Below, piece by piece: positions 39,292 to 47,296 of a DNA stretch of 64,000 bases. Below the pieces are notes generated by a model. It searched no databases and had not been told where the DNA came from. It saw only the letters and a list, made by a program, of their open reading frames with translations. Origin of the DNA: Photobacterium lutimaris (GTDB taxonomy: Bacteria; Pseudomonadota; Gammaproteobacteria; Enterobacterales; Vibrionaceae); contig NZ_PYMH01000013.1 of the NCBI RefSeq assembly GCF_003025555.1, positions 62,001 to 126,000 on the forward strand, given 5' to 3'. Numbering within the stretch: the stretch's first letter is position 1; every line of letters starts with the position of its first letter. The position numbers and the translations under genes are program-made.

Positions 39292-40815
39292 ATGCTAGCG
39301 ACAATGCTTTTGTCTCTGGCCGCTGCTGCTGTGCCCAGTCAGACTAATGACGACACAACTTCTAGTGCCAGAGATTTTCAGGTAAATATTCAGGTGGGTA
39401 GCCATCAACCTTGCTCGGGAACAATTCTCAACGGCCAATGGATCTTAACTTCTAGCCGGTGTACTCCTGCCCCGGACGATATCAATATAGATAATTATCA
39501 AATTCAGGTATATCAGGGCTTTGCTGGTTTTGATGACGATGATTTAGTGTATCAGGGCGCAGTTAGGTCTTTCGACTTCATTACTAAACCAATTGACGAA
39601 CAAAGCCTTTCTGATGGAAATGATCTGCACTACACACTGAGGAAAGCGACGGTAGATAACAAAGTTGTGCCTTTTCTTGAAGACAATCCATTAATGGGCA
39701 ATGTTGATCACCTGCAGCAAAAAATTAGCTATGGCGATCAGTTCTTGCAGGATGAAGTGGTGTTAATACGGCTCTTCGGTAATGTGCCTCATGGCCATTC
39801 ATTCGTCATCCCCAAAGCCGCTTTACTAGAAGAAGAATACAGCCCCGGCACTTGGGAAGAAATTTCTAGCTCTCTTCTGCTAAATCCTGCTCAATCGTAT
39901 TCAATGATAAGTAAGGGCAGTGAATCAAATGATGCAGTAGAAGTGGTAGTTGGGCGTGGCGAGCTTAATGTCGATTGCTCTGCCCAGGTAAGGAAGGGCT
40001 TTGAGCTATGGTATAGCGGTGACTGTCCAAACGACGATTATGATTGGTCAGAGTTACCAGTACACTTACCCGAAATACCAGATAGCCCAGTACATTTACC
40101 CGCTGAACCGGTGGATGGTAGTGAAGCTGATTGGCCGACAGAAATCGCAGTACAATCTGATGTGGCGATTGTAAGCCACACAAAGGTTATCCCTTCCGTA
40201 TCGCTTCTTAATAGTGATTTAGGTGCGAGTGTGCATAATGAAAACCAGTTGGTAGGTTTGGTTACTAACCCTGCGTTTGGTGAAGAGATGGCTATTTCAG
40301 TTTCTCATTACCTAGATTTTCTAGTTGAGCGGGTTGATCAGTTGGTCACACCAACGTCAGTGCAGAACATTCACTTTGAACCGGGTGATTACTTTTCAGT
40401 GGAAACTATCAACATTCAGAACCTTTCTGATAGTGATAAGACGGTAAATCCAACGGTAGTCGGCAGCGGTCACTTTGCTATTGAAAATAATGTTTGCCCT
40501 GCATCTATCGAGCCCAAAGAATATTGCTCTTTTGATGTGGTATTCAATACAGGCCAGAAATGGATGGATTTTGATGATATAGAGATGGCACTGGTAAATA
40601 TCAACATACTCAATTCAATCTCACTTATTCATGCTGTAGTGGATCCAGATGGAGATATAGATATTGGCCCGTGCCCAGATGGGGACTGTAGCATTGATCC
40701 TTGTCTTGATGGCAATTGTGGGAGTGGACCGGTACCTGAGAGTAGTGGTGGTTCAACCTCCCCGCTCTTATTGTTCTGGCTTATGTCATTAATGTACTTC
40801 CGTCGAAATCGATAG
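39292..40815 (+). CDS. Trypsin-fold pseudoprotease with GlyGly-CTERM tail
   Basis: 507 residues. It follows the plan of the protease at 47297: short signal sequence, trypsin domain, a Cys-containing immunoglobulin-like domain (CPASIEPKEYCSFDVVF), then GGSTSPLLLFWLMSLMYFRR, a GlyGly-CTERM anchor. But the catalytic His motif TAKHC reads TSSRC (Arg56), and the Ser motif GDSG is NSDLG, so two of three catalytic residues are gone while DEVVLIRL keeps the Asp. The protein is exported by the Sec and type II routes in relatives. Here it is more likely a binding or decoy protein. Pro-rich repeats (PVHLPEIP, PVHLPAEP) form an insertion near residue 255. Confidence 0.8.
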   Translation: MLATMLLSLAAAAVPSQTNDDTTSSARDFQVNIQVGSHQPCSGTILNGQWILTSSRCTPAPDDINIDNYQIQVYQGFAGFDDDDLVYQGAVRSFDFITKPIDEQSLSDGNDLHYTLRKATVDNKVVPFLEDNPLMGNVDHLQQKISYGDQFLQDEVVLIRLFGNVPHGHSFVIPKAALLEEEYSPGTWEEISSSLLLNPAQSYSMISKGSESNDAVEVVVGRGELNVDCSAQVRKGFELWYSGDCPNDDYDWSELPVHLPEIPDSPVHLPAEPVDGSEADWPTEIAVQSDVAIVSHTKVIPSVSLLNSDLGASVHNENQLVGLVTNPAFGEEMAISVSHYLDFLVERVDQLVTPTSVQNIHFEPGDYFSVETINIQNLSDSDKTVNPTVVGSGHFAIENNVCPASIEPKEYCSFDVVFNTGQKWMDFDDIEMALVNINILNSISLIHAVVDPDGDIDIGPCPDGDCSIDPCLDGNCGSGPVPESSGGSTSPLLLFWLMSLMYFRRNR

Positions 40816-40827
40816 ATACCACAGGTC

Positions 40828-40853
40828 AACTGGCAAGTTTGCGCTTGCCAGTT
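40828..40853 (+). terminator. Hairpin after the pseudoprotease gene
   Basis: AACTGGCAAG/CTTGCCAGTT 10-bp perfect stem with a TTTGCG loop. No T run. Confidence 0.65.
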
Positions 40854-41006
40854 ATTGATGTCAGTGAAAAATAAAGTTTAAAACTTTTCGGCCTCAGAAG
40901 TCTTGTTCTGGTGTATCCGTAAGTAGCCAAAAGTGGCAATAAAGACCGAAACTTAGGTTCTATCAACATGGCTATCTAAGAAAAATGTAACAACAAAGTT
41001 CGAAAC

Positions 41007-41462
41007 TCATTTTTTGGACTCCAACTTACGCCTTTCAAGCTCACGCTTCGCCGCTTCCACCGCTGCAACAGGATCAAAATTCTTTGGGCTGACGATAGTG
41101 GAAGACTCACCAAGTGTCGCCCATTGTTTGCTAAGCTCTGAGGCAATAGAGAATGATAAATAATTTAAAAATTCTGATGGTGTATAACTATTGCCGCCAT
41201 TCGTATTGGCTATCATTGACTCTAGCATTTTCTTTGAACTACATGGGTCGGTATCGTATCGCTCTAGGAACTCAAAGAAGCACCACGATCGTTTTGCATC
41301 CCTCTTAATCGCCCCTCTGTCCTTAGCAAACCGCCTAGCCCCTTCGATAAGATAGTTTTGTATCTGAACGAAATCGCCTTTCAATATTGCCTCTCTTTTA
41401 ACTACGAAGCGAGGTGGATTTGTAATGATATCCGTTTTTAATTTTAATAAACCTTCTGACAT
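41007..41462 (-). CDS. Hypothetical protein, 151 aa
   Basis: MSEGLLKLKTDIITNPPRFV, mixed charge, ending in a long basic helix (AAVEAAKRELERRKLESKK). AAGGAGA lies nine bases before the ATG. The AAAGTTTCGAACTTT palindrome 30 bases upstream suggests tight control; the protein could be its own regulator, but no helix-turn-helix is evident. Confidence 0.6.
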   Translation of the reverse strand: MSEGLLKLKTDIITNPPRFVVKREAILKGDFVQIQNYLIEGARRFAKDRGAIKRDAKRSWCFFEFLERYDTDPCSSKKMLESMIANTNGGNSYTPSEFLNYLSFSIASELSKQWATLGESSTIVSPKNFDPVAAVEAAKRELERRKLESKK

Positions 41463-41490
41463 ACCTTGTCTCCTTATAACGCTTGTTTCT

Positions 41491-41509
41491 ATAAAGTTTC
41501 GAACTTTAT
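41491..41509. promoter_or_regulatory. 19-bp palindromic operator
   Basis: ATAAAGTT-TCG-AACTTTAT. Related words AAAGTTCGAAAC (40995) and ATAAAGTTTAAAACTTTT (40871) flank the gene on the far side. Confidence 0.65.
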
Positions 41510-41651
41510 TGTCGAATTTCTAACTTTGTCCACCGACAATTGAACCAACAACGGCTTTAACTTTCTAGTGTGATTATTCCCCCCAAATTGAACGCTCATT
41601 TTCAATAGTCCGGTTGATATTGATTGGTGAACAATCTAATAGAGTACCGAT

Positions 41652-42182
41652 ATGAAATTTAAAAACCTAGTCGTTGCAGCGATAGCCTCTAGCTTGAGCT
41701 TTACTGCTGCTGCACACCATGAACGCTTGGCGCACTATGCGATAGCAGACCTTCACGTAAATTCAAAGCCAGTGGTAGCGAATTCAATAGACCGTTTTTT
41801 CGTTTGTGATTTTTTCCATGTCAGCTTACGTAAATCGTCTGCGCGGAGCCCAGAAGTGATGTTTGAGCCAGATGTGCTCGCAGTATTACCATCTGGCAAT
41901 GTTCAAAGCGTTTCCTTACCGGAGGTTGGTGGCCGGGTGAGCGAGCTTGAAGCCTGTTTTGATAAGAGTGTAGGCATTTCTACAAGATCTGATGCACAGG
42001 AGTTCCGCGATGCGTTAGCGAGGCTGTACCCTGCGACTAACGGCGTTATCCAAGGAGATAAAATCCTTCACCGAGAAAAAGGCGTCGAGTTGGTAATGGC
42101 CGACTCTCGCGCGAAATCTCGCTCATTTTATGTGTCAATGGTGTCTGGTCGAGCCGCAGAGGTTCACGTTAATTACAACTAG
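41652..42182 (+). CDS. Secreted hypothetical protein, 176 aa
   Basis: Signal peptide MKFKNLVVAAIASSLSFTAA cleaved near AAA-HH. The mature part has two Cys (FFVCDFF, LEACFDK) and alternates strands and helices. No family is recognised. The gene is monocistronic between two oppositely oriented genes. Confidence 0.6.
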   Translation: MKFKNLVVAAIASSLSFTAAAHHERLAHYAIADLHVNSKPVVANSIDRFFVCDFFHVSLRKSSARSPEVMFEPDVLAVLPSGNVQSVSLPEVGGRVSELEACFDKSVGISTRSDAQEFRDALARLYPATNGVIQGDKILHREKGVELVMADSRAKSRSFYVSMVSGRAAEVHVNYN

Positions 42183-42273
42183 TTCGGTTTGCTACTTCCG
42201 GTGTCTAATAAGGGAAGTAGCGAGCTGTATCGTAACAATGAGTGTAGCCGTCCTTGGCTATTATGATGCTCGG

Positions 42274-42858
42274 TTAATGTGATGTGCGCTTGGAAAGTAT
42301 GATTTCTAGCTGATCATCTATCTCACGGTAGTGACTTGCGAATGTACTGTTATTATCGAGGATGTTCTTAAGAGTTTGTAATTTTGCAGGTGTTGCCTTA
42401 ACTCGCCATTTAAGTGGGCTAATTAGTTCAAGTTCTGCGTCGAAGCTTTCATAAAGGTTAGCGTGCATTATGCAAACCAAACAGCCAGATTTCAGCTTGC
42501 TTAAATCTAACGTTGAGACGGTTGAGTAGTTAACTGTTGTATTGAGTTGACGCTCAATGTCCTTCACCAAAAAATAAAACTTTTCAAGTGTGTTGTTGCC
42601 TTCTGGCTTCTCCAATACCAATAGTGCTTCTAGCCGTGATTCAATGTTTTTTCCTTTCTTTCGGCCTGTCTGAATCAGTGATTTAATAACCTTCTTTGCC
42701 AGCTTGTAGTCGGGTTTCTTCTCAAGCCCTTTAAGGTATTTCACTAGTATTTGGTTGCGCTTCTCTATAGTGATGTGGGTCTTACTATACTTCTTTTGCA
42801 TTTCGAGATGGAGAAGACTATTGCTCGCTAGTTGTTCAACTTGCGTGGCGTAGCTCAT
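42274..42858 (-). CDS. Hypothetical protein, 194 aa
   Basis: Basic soluble protein (MSYATQVEQLASNSLLHLEM). Last of a tight three-gene operon with 43827 and 42871 (12-base gap, AGGA in the gap). Its helical first half and beta second half (SGCLVCIMHANLYESFDAEL) resemble the layout of the 319-residue neighbour, hinting at a shared origin; no family is recognised. Confidence 0.6.
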   Translation of the reverse strand: MSYATQVEQLASNSLLHLEMQKKYSKTHITIEKRNQILVKYLKGLEKKPDYKLAKKVIKSLIQTGRKKGKNIESRLEALLVLEKPEGNNTLEKFYFLVKDIERQLNTTVNYSTVSTLDLSKLKSGCLVCIMHANLYESFDAELELISPLKWRVKATPAKLQTLKNILDNNSTFASHYREIDDQLEIILSKRTSH

Positions 42859-42870
42859 TATTTCTAGATC

Positions 42871-43830
42871 CTATAGTTTGCAATGTTGCTCAAGCATCTG
42901 CTCGTGGCCTTTGTAGTACGCTGGATTCAGTCGTATCAGCATCGTTGCCTGATCAGTATCTTCATATATTTTATTGTATGATAAAAATAGGCACTGTTTT
43001 TCAACGGTGGAGGCCAATGTCTTAAGCTGCTCTACTGTTTCCCCTACCACCATAATATCTACTGGTTCAACTTGGTCACCGTTATGGTCAAAATGCCATG
43101 CCTCATGTGTACGGTTAACGTAGACGTGATTGGTAGTGAGTTCAGATTCGCCAATATACGCCATGTTGAAACCTTGGTCTGTAATCGTTCGGTAAAGTTT
43201 TAGCAAGCTCGCTTTAGCAGATTGCAACTCAAATGCTTCAATACACACTTGTGGACTATCAATTGGGTAGTGCTTGGTCGCAATCGTTATATTGTGGCGG
43301 CCGCTATTGCTCTGGATTCGGCATGTAAAGTGTTCATTATTCTGCAGTACACCGACCAATGGGTAGATATTGTCAGCGTAATAGACAAAATTCAGTGGAG
43401 CTACCAGCTGATCATTATCATCGAATGCCGCAGTCATTTCATTCATTCGTGAGTGCATTATCAAAGGACGGCGACTTTCCATGCTTTTATCGAAATCTGC
43501 TGGTTCTTGAGCAAATGTAGGGGCACCAATTTTATCCAAGTCCCGAACTAACCACCAATATTGATCAACATCAGAGATAGTTGCACCTGACTCAATAGCG
43601 AGTGCTTGGTTCAGTGTCGTTAGCACTGATTCAACTTCACGAACAGGGCTTCGTTTCTGCTTTTTGATAGCCTGAAGCACTTTTTTGATATCGCTTTTGA
43701 TATGTCGGCAACGCTGGGAAGTAGCATATTTTTTCAAGATTGAGCTAACGTCTGATTTCTTATGGTTTGTTGGTGAGTATGCTTCGTAGAGGCTAACGAA
43801 CAAAACGTCGTGCAAGTCTAAAAGTTTCAA
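42871..43830 (-). CDS. Hypothetical protein, 319 aa
   Basis: TTG start at 43830 with GGAG eight bases before; the TTG overlaps the stop of the upstream 75-residue gene (TTGA). Alpha/beta soluble protein (MKLLDLHDVLFVSLYEAYSP) with no recognised motif. Middle gene of the three-gene operon. Confidence 0.6.
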   Translation of the reverse strand: MKLLDLHDVLFVSLYEAYSPTNHKKSDVSSILKKYATSQRCRHIKSDIKKVLQAIKKQKRSPVREVESVLTTLNQALAIESGATISDVDQYWWLVRDLDKIGAPTFAQEPADFDKSMESRRPLIMHSRMNEMTAAFDDNDQLVAPLNFVYYADNIYPLVGVLQNNEHFTCRIQSNSGRHNITIATKHYPIDSPQVCIEAFELQSAKASLLKLYRTITDQGFNMAYIGESELTTNHVYVNRTHEAWHFDHNGDQVEPVDIMVVGETVEQLKTLASTVEKQCLFLSYNKIYEDTDQATMLIRLNPAYYKGHEQMLEQHCKL

Positions 43831-44054
43831 GTGATGATCTCCGTTAGGCTCAAAATCTCATGGAAAATATTGGCGCTAGATTCGATGGTTTGAGCTATTT
43901 CAATCAGCTCTTTTTCGTGCTCGGGAGTATAGAAGAACGAACGCAGATAACCAGTTTGTTCAAGTAGAGAAGCGAGGCAAGTACCATCGATCAAAGCTGC
44001 ATTGTCGCGCAAACTTTCGATGTCAGTGTCAGATAAAATTAGCTGGATTTTCAT
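43827..44054 (-). CDS. Hypothetical protein, 75 aa
   Basis: Acidic helical protein MKIQLILSDTDIESLRDNAA, first gene of the operon and translationally coupled to the next. It could be a small accessory subunit; no family is recognised. Confidence 0.6.
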   Translation of the reverse strand: MKIQLILSDTDIESLRDNAALIDGTCLASLLEQTGYLRSFFYTPEHEKELIEIAQTIESSANIFHEILSLTEIIT

Positions 44055-44139
44055 GTCTTAACTTTGTAATTGGCGCTCAACAATAATCGGCCGAGCTAAC
44101 CAATTTGATATGATTTGATTGGGGTGTAAATGAAGCGCG

Positions 44140-44718
44140 TTATGCGGTTGCTGGTGGCATCATGCGGAGCATTTCAAGTGCGCTGCTTGTGTTAATGCCG
44201 TGGCGTTGGGCAATTACTTTAATGGTAAGCGTCATTACCGCGAAGATCGCTGTAGGCGGCATTTTCACGAAAGAACGATTTTTGCCTTCATTGATACCAA
44301 GAAATAGTGTGCCATCTTCGTTCCAATTAGCTTTTAATGATTTGCTTCGATCCTCGCCATGAAACTTAAAGTCGACACCGGGCAGTCTTCCCATGAGTAA
44401 GTGAGCAAATTGAACGGTTTCTGTATCAGGGGTCAACTGAAACTTGATCGAACGTGCCCAGTCACCGACTCGATTCTGTCCCTGCTTGAATGGTGCAATT
44501 TCGACATATACAGTAAGCAACCCTTTTTTTCCTGAGGAAACACGCTGCTTAAACTGAATAGCGCTACCCAAATACAATTGAATTTGTGTTTTGCTGTAGT
44601 CCTCTACAGGCTGAACCGGCGTCATAGGTGCGCTTTGTGGTGCAGGTTGTTGAACCGGTGCGTGTGGCGGCTTGCTAGGGTACTGTTGGTTCATGTTTGA
44701 ATTTGAATGCATGTTCAT
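44140..44718 (-). CDS. Hypothetical protein with Pro-rich head, 192 aa
   Basis: The first 40 residues are disordered and rich in Asn, Pro and Gln (MNMHSNSNMNQQYPSKPPHA). The rest is one globular domain with basic strands (TQIQLYLGSAIQFKQRV, then GDWARSIKFQLTP), a look shared by single-strand DNA or RNA binding proteins, though no OB-fold signature can be proven. The promoter region holds GTTAGTAACGAAC at 44838-44850, the backbone motif, so it is probably part of the core plasmid regulon. Confidence 0.55.
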   Translation of the reverse strand: MNMHSNSNMNQQYPSKPPHAPVQQPAPQSAPMTPVQPVEDYSKTQIQLYLGSAIQFKQRVSSGKKGLLTVYVEIAPFKQGQNRVGDWARSIKFQLTPDTETVQFAHLLMGRLPGVDFKFHGEDRSKSLKANWNEDGTLFLGINEGKNRSFVKMPPTAIFAVMTLTIKVIAQRHGINTSSALEMLRMMPPATA

Positions 44719-45018
44719 ATCTCTTCTGGAAGTTTCCTCGGAACCTCTATATTAGCGGTTCGTAAAAACTGTCAAGCGCACTCTAATCATTTTCCACCGT
44801 GAATGCTTGCAGTTATGAGGCTCATTACACTTCAAAGGTTAGTAACGAACAGAGTGTTATGAATATTAATCTTGCCCCGTCGGTGGGCTTGAATCGAGTA
44901 AACCACAAGTGTTAGCGGTTGGGATAGAATCAGAAACTAAAAGTAGATCTTAGTGCGATGAAGGACGCTTTAGCCAAGTGAGAATGTTTTGTCCTTGGCC
45001 AAGCGTGTGTTGTTGTTA
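44719..45018. other. Intergenic region
   Basis: Contains the GTTAGTAACGAAC site (44838-44850) for the leftward gene and, near 44974-45004, a GCCAAG/CTTGGC hairpin that may terminate the prepilin peptidase operon. No gene seen. Confidence 0.45.
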
Positions 45019-45783
45019 TTAAAGGCTCGCAAATAGCAACTCTTGCATTGAGAGTTCAGTAAGAAGAGAGACGACAGCTCCAAGACATAGATATGGTCCG
45101 AATGGAATTTCAGTTGTCAGTTTAACGCTTCTCTTACACAGGTTTATAAGTGATAAGCTGGCGGCCGCTATGGTTGCGAACAACATGATGTCAATTACCG
45201 CAGTTGCGCCTAACCAAGCACCCATGGCTGCAAGTAATTTAAAATCACCATATCCTAGCCCTTCCTTCTTCATTACAAACCTGAATATCCAATAAGCCCC
45301 CCAAAGCAGCCCGTAACCAAGTATTGCTCCACCCACAGCATCGTGCAGAGAAATAGCAGAACCGTTTACCCAGGCAAGCGCGATTCCAAACCATAGCAAC
45401 GGCATGGTCAGTTGGTCTGGTAGAAACATGGTTTTTGCATCGATGGTTGCTAACAATAGTAATGTAGCGACAAACACCCATAAGCACGCAGTGCTGGCAT
45501 TGAGCCCGAACGAATGTACAAGTAGAGTAGTGAGCACTGTCAATGCAGATTCAGTGACAGGGTAACTCTGTAGCTTCGCGATGCTCTGAATCCGCACCTT
45601 CACCAATTTGAAGCTTGAAGGCACCGACTCAGGCGTTGGAAGCTTTAATTCAGGGTTTAGCTCTTGATAGTCTCCGAGATAGTCAGCTTCTAGTTTTGCC
45701 GGGATCCGGATTGATGCGGCATGAATAAGTGTTCCGATACCAAAGGCCGAGATACCCAGCGTCGTGTACAAAGCAACAGTCAT
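45019..45783 (-). CDS. Type IV prepilin peptidase (A24 family)
   Basis: 254 residues from ATG 45783, for which AAGGGAATGACA gives good spacing; an ATG six bases earlier is too close to it. It has about seven membrane segments. The two catalytic aspartates are in LATIDAKTMFLPDQLT and GLGYGDFKLLAAMGAWLG (G-x-G-D-x-K), as in PilD/GspO/TadV-type enzymes, which cut prepilins and pseudopilins at the cytoplasmic face. The N-methylation domain with its Cys pairs is missing, so it is a short, cleavage-type enzyme. No pilin gene lies in the window; conjugative pilus genes may be elsewhere on the plasmid. It is in an operon with the wHTH gene. Confidence 0.85.
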   Translation of the reverse strand: MTVALYTTLGISAFGIGTLIHAASIRIPAKLEADYLGDYQELNPELKLPTPESVPSSFKLVKVRIQSIAKLQSYPVTESALTVLTTLLVHSFGLNASTACLWVFVATLLLLATIDAKTMFLPDQLTMPLLWFGIALAWVNGSAISLHDAVGGAILGYGLLWGAYWIFRFVMKKEGLGYGDFKLLAAMGAWLGATAVIDIMLFATIAAASLSLINLCKRSVKLTTEIPFGPYLCLGAVVSLLTELSMQELLFASL

Positions 45784-45793
45784 TGTCATTCCC

Positions 45794-46105
45794 TTAAAGT
45801 TTTCGCATTTCCTTTGGATCAACTTTGCCAAAGACCAGATCAATAGCATCGAGATAGGCCAGCGGCCTTTCTTCTTTCAGAAAAAGAGGTTCGAAGGTTA
45901 CTCCCCGCCGATAAGCATGTAGTGAAGTGTCAAATCGCAAGTTCGAAGGTTTCACGCCCTGGTACTGCTTCAACACCTTGGAAGCTTTTGGCCTCAAACA
46001 GTTGAACTGGAGACAAATTTCTTTTGAGCCGATCATGCCGTTTGCAGCTACGTATGCATCGATAAAACGTAGCATGGCAAGTTCGATAGTTTCGGTGCTG
46101 GTCAT
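45794..46105 (-). CDS. BrxR/CapW-type winged-helix protein without WYL domain
   Basis: 103 residues from ATG 46105 (MTSTETIELAMLRFIDAYVA). The order of elements, ICLQFNCLRPKASKVLKQYQ, then SNLRFDTSLHAYRRGVTFEP, is the winged HTH of BrxR/CapW-like regulators (Q-A-S-x-D-L-x-x-Y ... P-x-N-L-x-Y-D ... Y-x-x-x-x-F-x-P). Those carry a WYL sensor domain after it; here the protein ends. It may be a simple repressor of the coupled prepilin peptidase gene, whose ribosome-binding site overlaps its end. Confidence 0.6.
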   Translation of the reverse strand: MTSTETIELAMLRFIDAYVAANGMIGSKEICLQFNCLRPKASKVLKQYQGVKPSNLRFDTSLHAYRRGVTFEPLFLKEERPLAYLDAIDLVFGKVDPKEMRKL

Positions 46106-46199
46106 GGAGACAATCAATTGGTTGGTTTACCCATATGTCGATCTGGCGGCTCAAAATAAGCAATGATTTTACGCTTGTTTCAACCCCCCATAACCACGA

Positions 46200-46360
46200 G
46201 CGATTTAAACTAAATCGTCTGATTATTATTGTGAATGAACCAGATGGCCAACCAACGAACTTAGTCCAGTTGCATTGCTAAGTACCTAGCCTCCTGTATT
46301 TGAGCTCAAAGTCCAGCTCTCCCAGCCCCGTAGAACCTAGCCACTGCGGGGCTCTTTTTT
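46200..46360 (+). ncRNA. Candidate small RNA ending in a strong terminator
   Basis: No ORF with credible signals lies before the terminator (AGCCCCG/CGGGGCT, then six T, at 46324-46360), and the preceding plus-strand sequence is short and GC-richer. This suggests a short untranslated transcript starting near 46210. It would lie just left of the inverted-repeat region. Confidence 0.4.
46324..46360 (+). terminator. Rho-independent terminator
   Basis: 7-bp stem AGCCCCG/CGGGGCT with a 16-base loop, then CTTTTTT. Confidence 0.8.
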
Positions 46361-46371
46361 CCCACAGGAGT

Positions 46372-46614
46372 AGCCAAAGTGTATATATATACCCCAGCTA
46401 GGTAACACCACAAACCGTCACCTAGACGCACCTCCTTACCAAGCCATAGCCCCGCTTTCCCTCCCCTTCTGGCCCCCGATGTTAAAATGAAAAATGAATA
46501 AAAAATAAATAAAAATAAAATTTACTGGAACCACAGCGCACACCACCGGTTAGGTGATCGACGGAGGTGCGTAGAGGCTTAGGCAACATGGGGTATATAT
46601 ATACACTTTTGGCT
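46372..46614. repeat. Large inverted repeat around an AT-rich core
   Basis: AGCCAAAGTGTATATATATA-CCCC (46372-46395) and its complement (46590-46614, one extra base) bound the region. Inside them, GCACCTCC (46428) and GGAGGTGC (46563), and a CACCTA/TAGGTG pair, are also inverted. The centre (about 46485-46522) is almost pure A/T with four AAATAAAA-like words. No gene. It may be an origin, a transfer start or a protein-nucleated centre. Confidence 0.65.
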
Positions 46615-46700
46615 TAAGTACAGTGATGAGAGGTTGCTGACATGGTTGCTAACGTGCGATTTGGACTGGTTGCAGGGTTCTGGGGAGGGCTAAGAAGCAA

Positions 46701-46726
46701 GGACGACCTTACTATGATGGTCGCCC
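46701..46726 (-). terminator. Hairpin after paralog 5
   Basis: GGGCGACC/GGTCGTCC (one G-U pair) around ten bases, six bases past the stop. Confidence 0.6.
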
Positions 46727-46732
46727 TAACTC

Positions 46733-47074
46733 TTATTGCGATTCAAGCTTTTTTATGCGAGTTTCGTGGCCGTTGTACTGACCTTTGAGGGTGTTGATGT
46801 TGCTATTGGTGCTAGATATATTTTGGCTATTATTATCAATTCCAACTGTATTACTTGCCGCTTGAGTTGCGTTAGTCTCATTAACTGCTGCGCTGTCATC
46901 GATTGATTTTTTTAATGATTGGCTGATTATGCTGGAGCTCCCTCCTGTCGGTAAGGTTGAACTGCCAGGATTAATGTTATCGTACTGGTTGCCACTCTGC
47001 CGAATGCTATCAACACCAGCTAAGGCGAATGTCGAACACATACCAAGCACAGCAATGGTAAATATCTTTTTCAC
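46733..47074 (-). CDS. Secreted coiled-coil protein, paralog 5, no C-terminal domain
   Basis: 113 residues. Signal peptide MKKIFTIAVLGMCSTFALA, hallmark GVDSIRQSGN, a Ser/Asn coiled stalk (NTVGIDNNSQNISSTNSNIN), then GHETRIKKLESQ where the others have the hinge, and stop. It is thus the family's signal and stalk without a tip. Either the tip was lost or this is a free stalk that could join with the larger paralogs. No family leader precedes it. Confidence 0.7.
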   Translation of the reverse strand: MKKIFTIAVLGMCSTFALAGVDSIRQSGNQYDNINPGSSTLPTGGSSSIISQSLKKSIDDSAAVNETNATQAASNTVGIDNNSQNISSTNSNINTLKGQYNGHETRIKKLESQ

Positions 47075-47241
47075 TTAATCTGTTCCAAATGGTTATTTGA
47101 TAAGGGCGGGATGCTTGTGAGGGAATAGAGCAGATTAAGTCAGTGCCCAGTTATGGTCTGCCTGCACTTCCTAACATCATAGCGACCAACTGATCTCACT
47201 ACAACCACAAAGCATAACTCTATATAGATAAAGCATTTATA

Positions 47242-47279
47242 AAAAAGCCTCGCTATCCGAATGATTAGCGAGGCTTTTT
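47242..47279. terminator. Bidirectional terminator
   Basis: AAAAAGCCTCGCTA/TAGCGAGGCTTTTT, a 14-bp stem with a ten-base loop. It ends the protease gene on the minus strand. Confidence 0.9.
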
Positions 47280-47296
47280 GTTAAGTTTGGAGTGGT

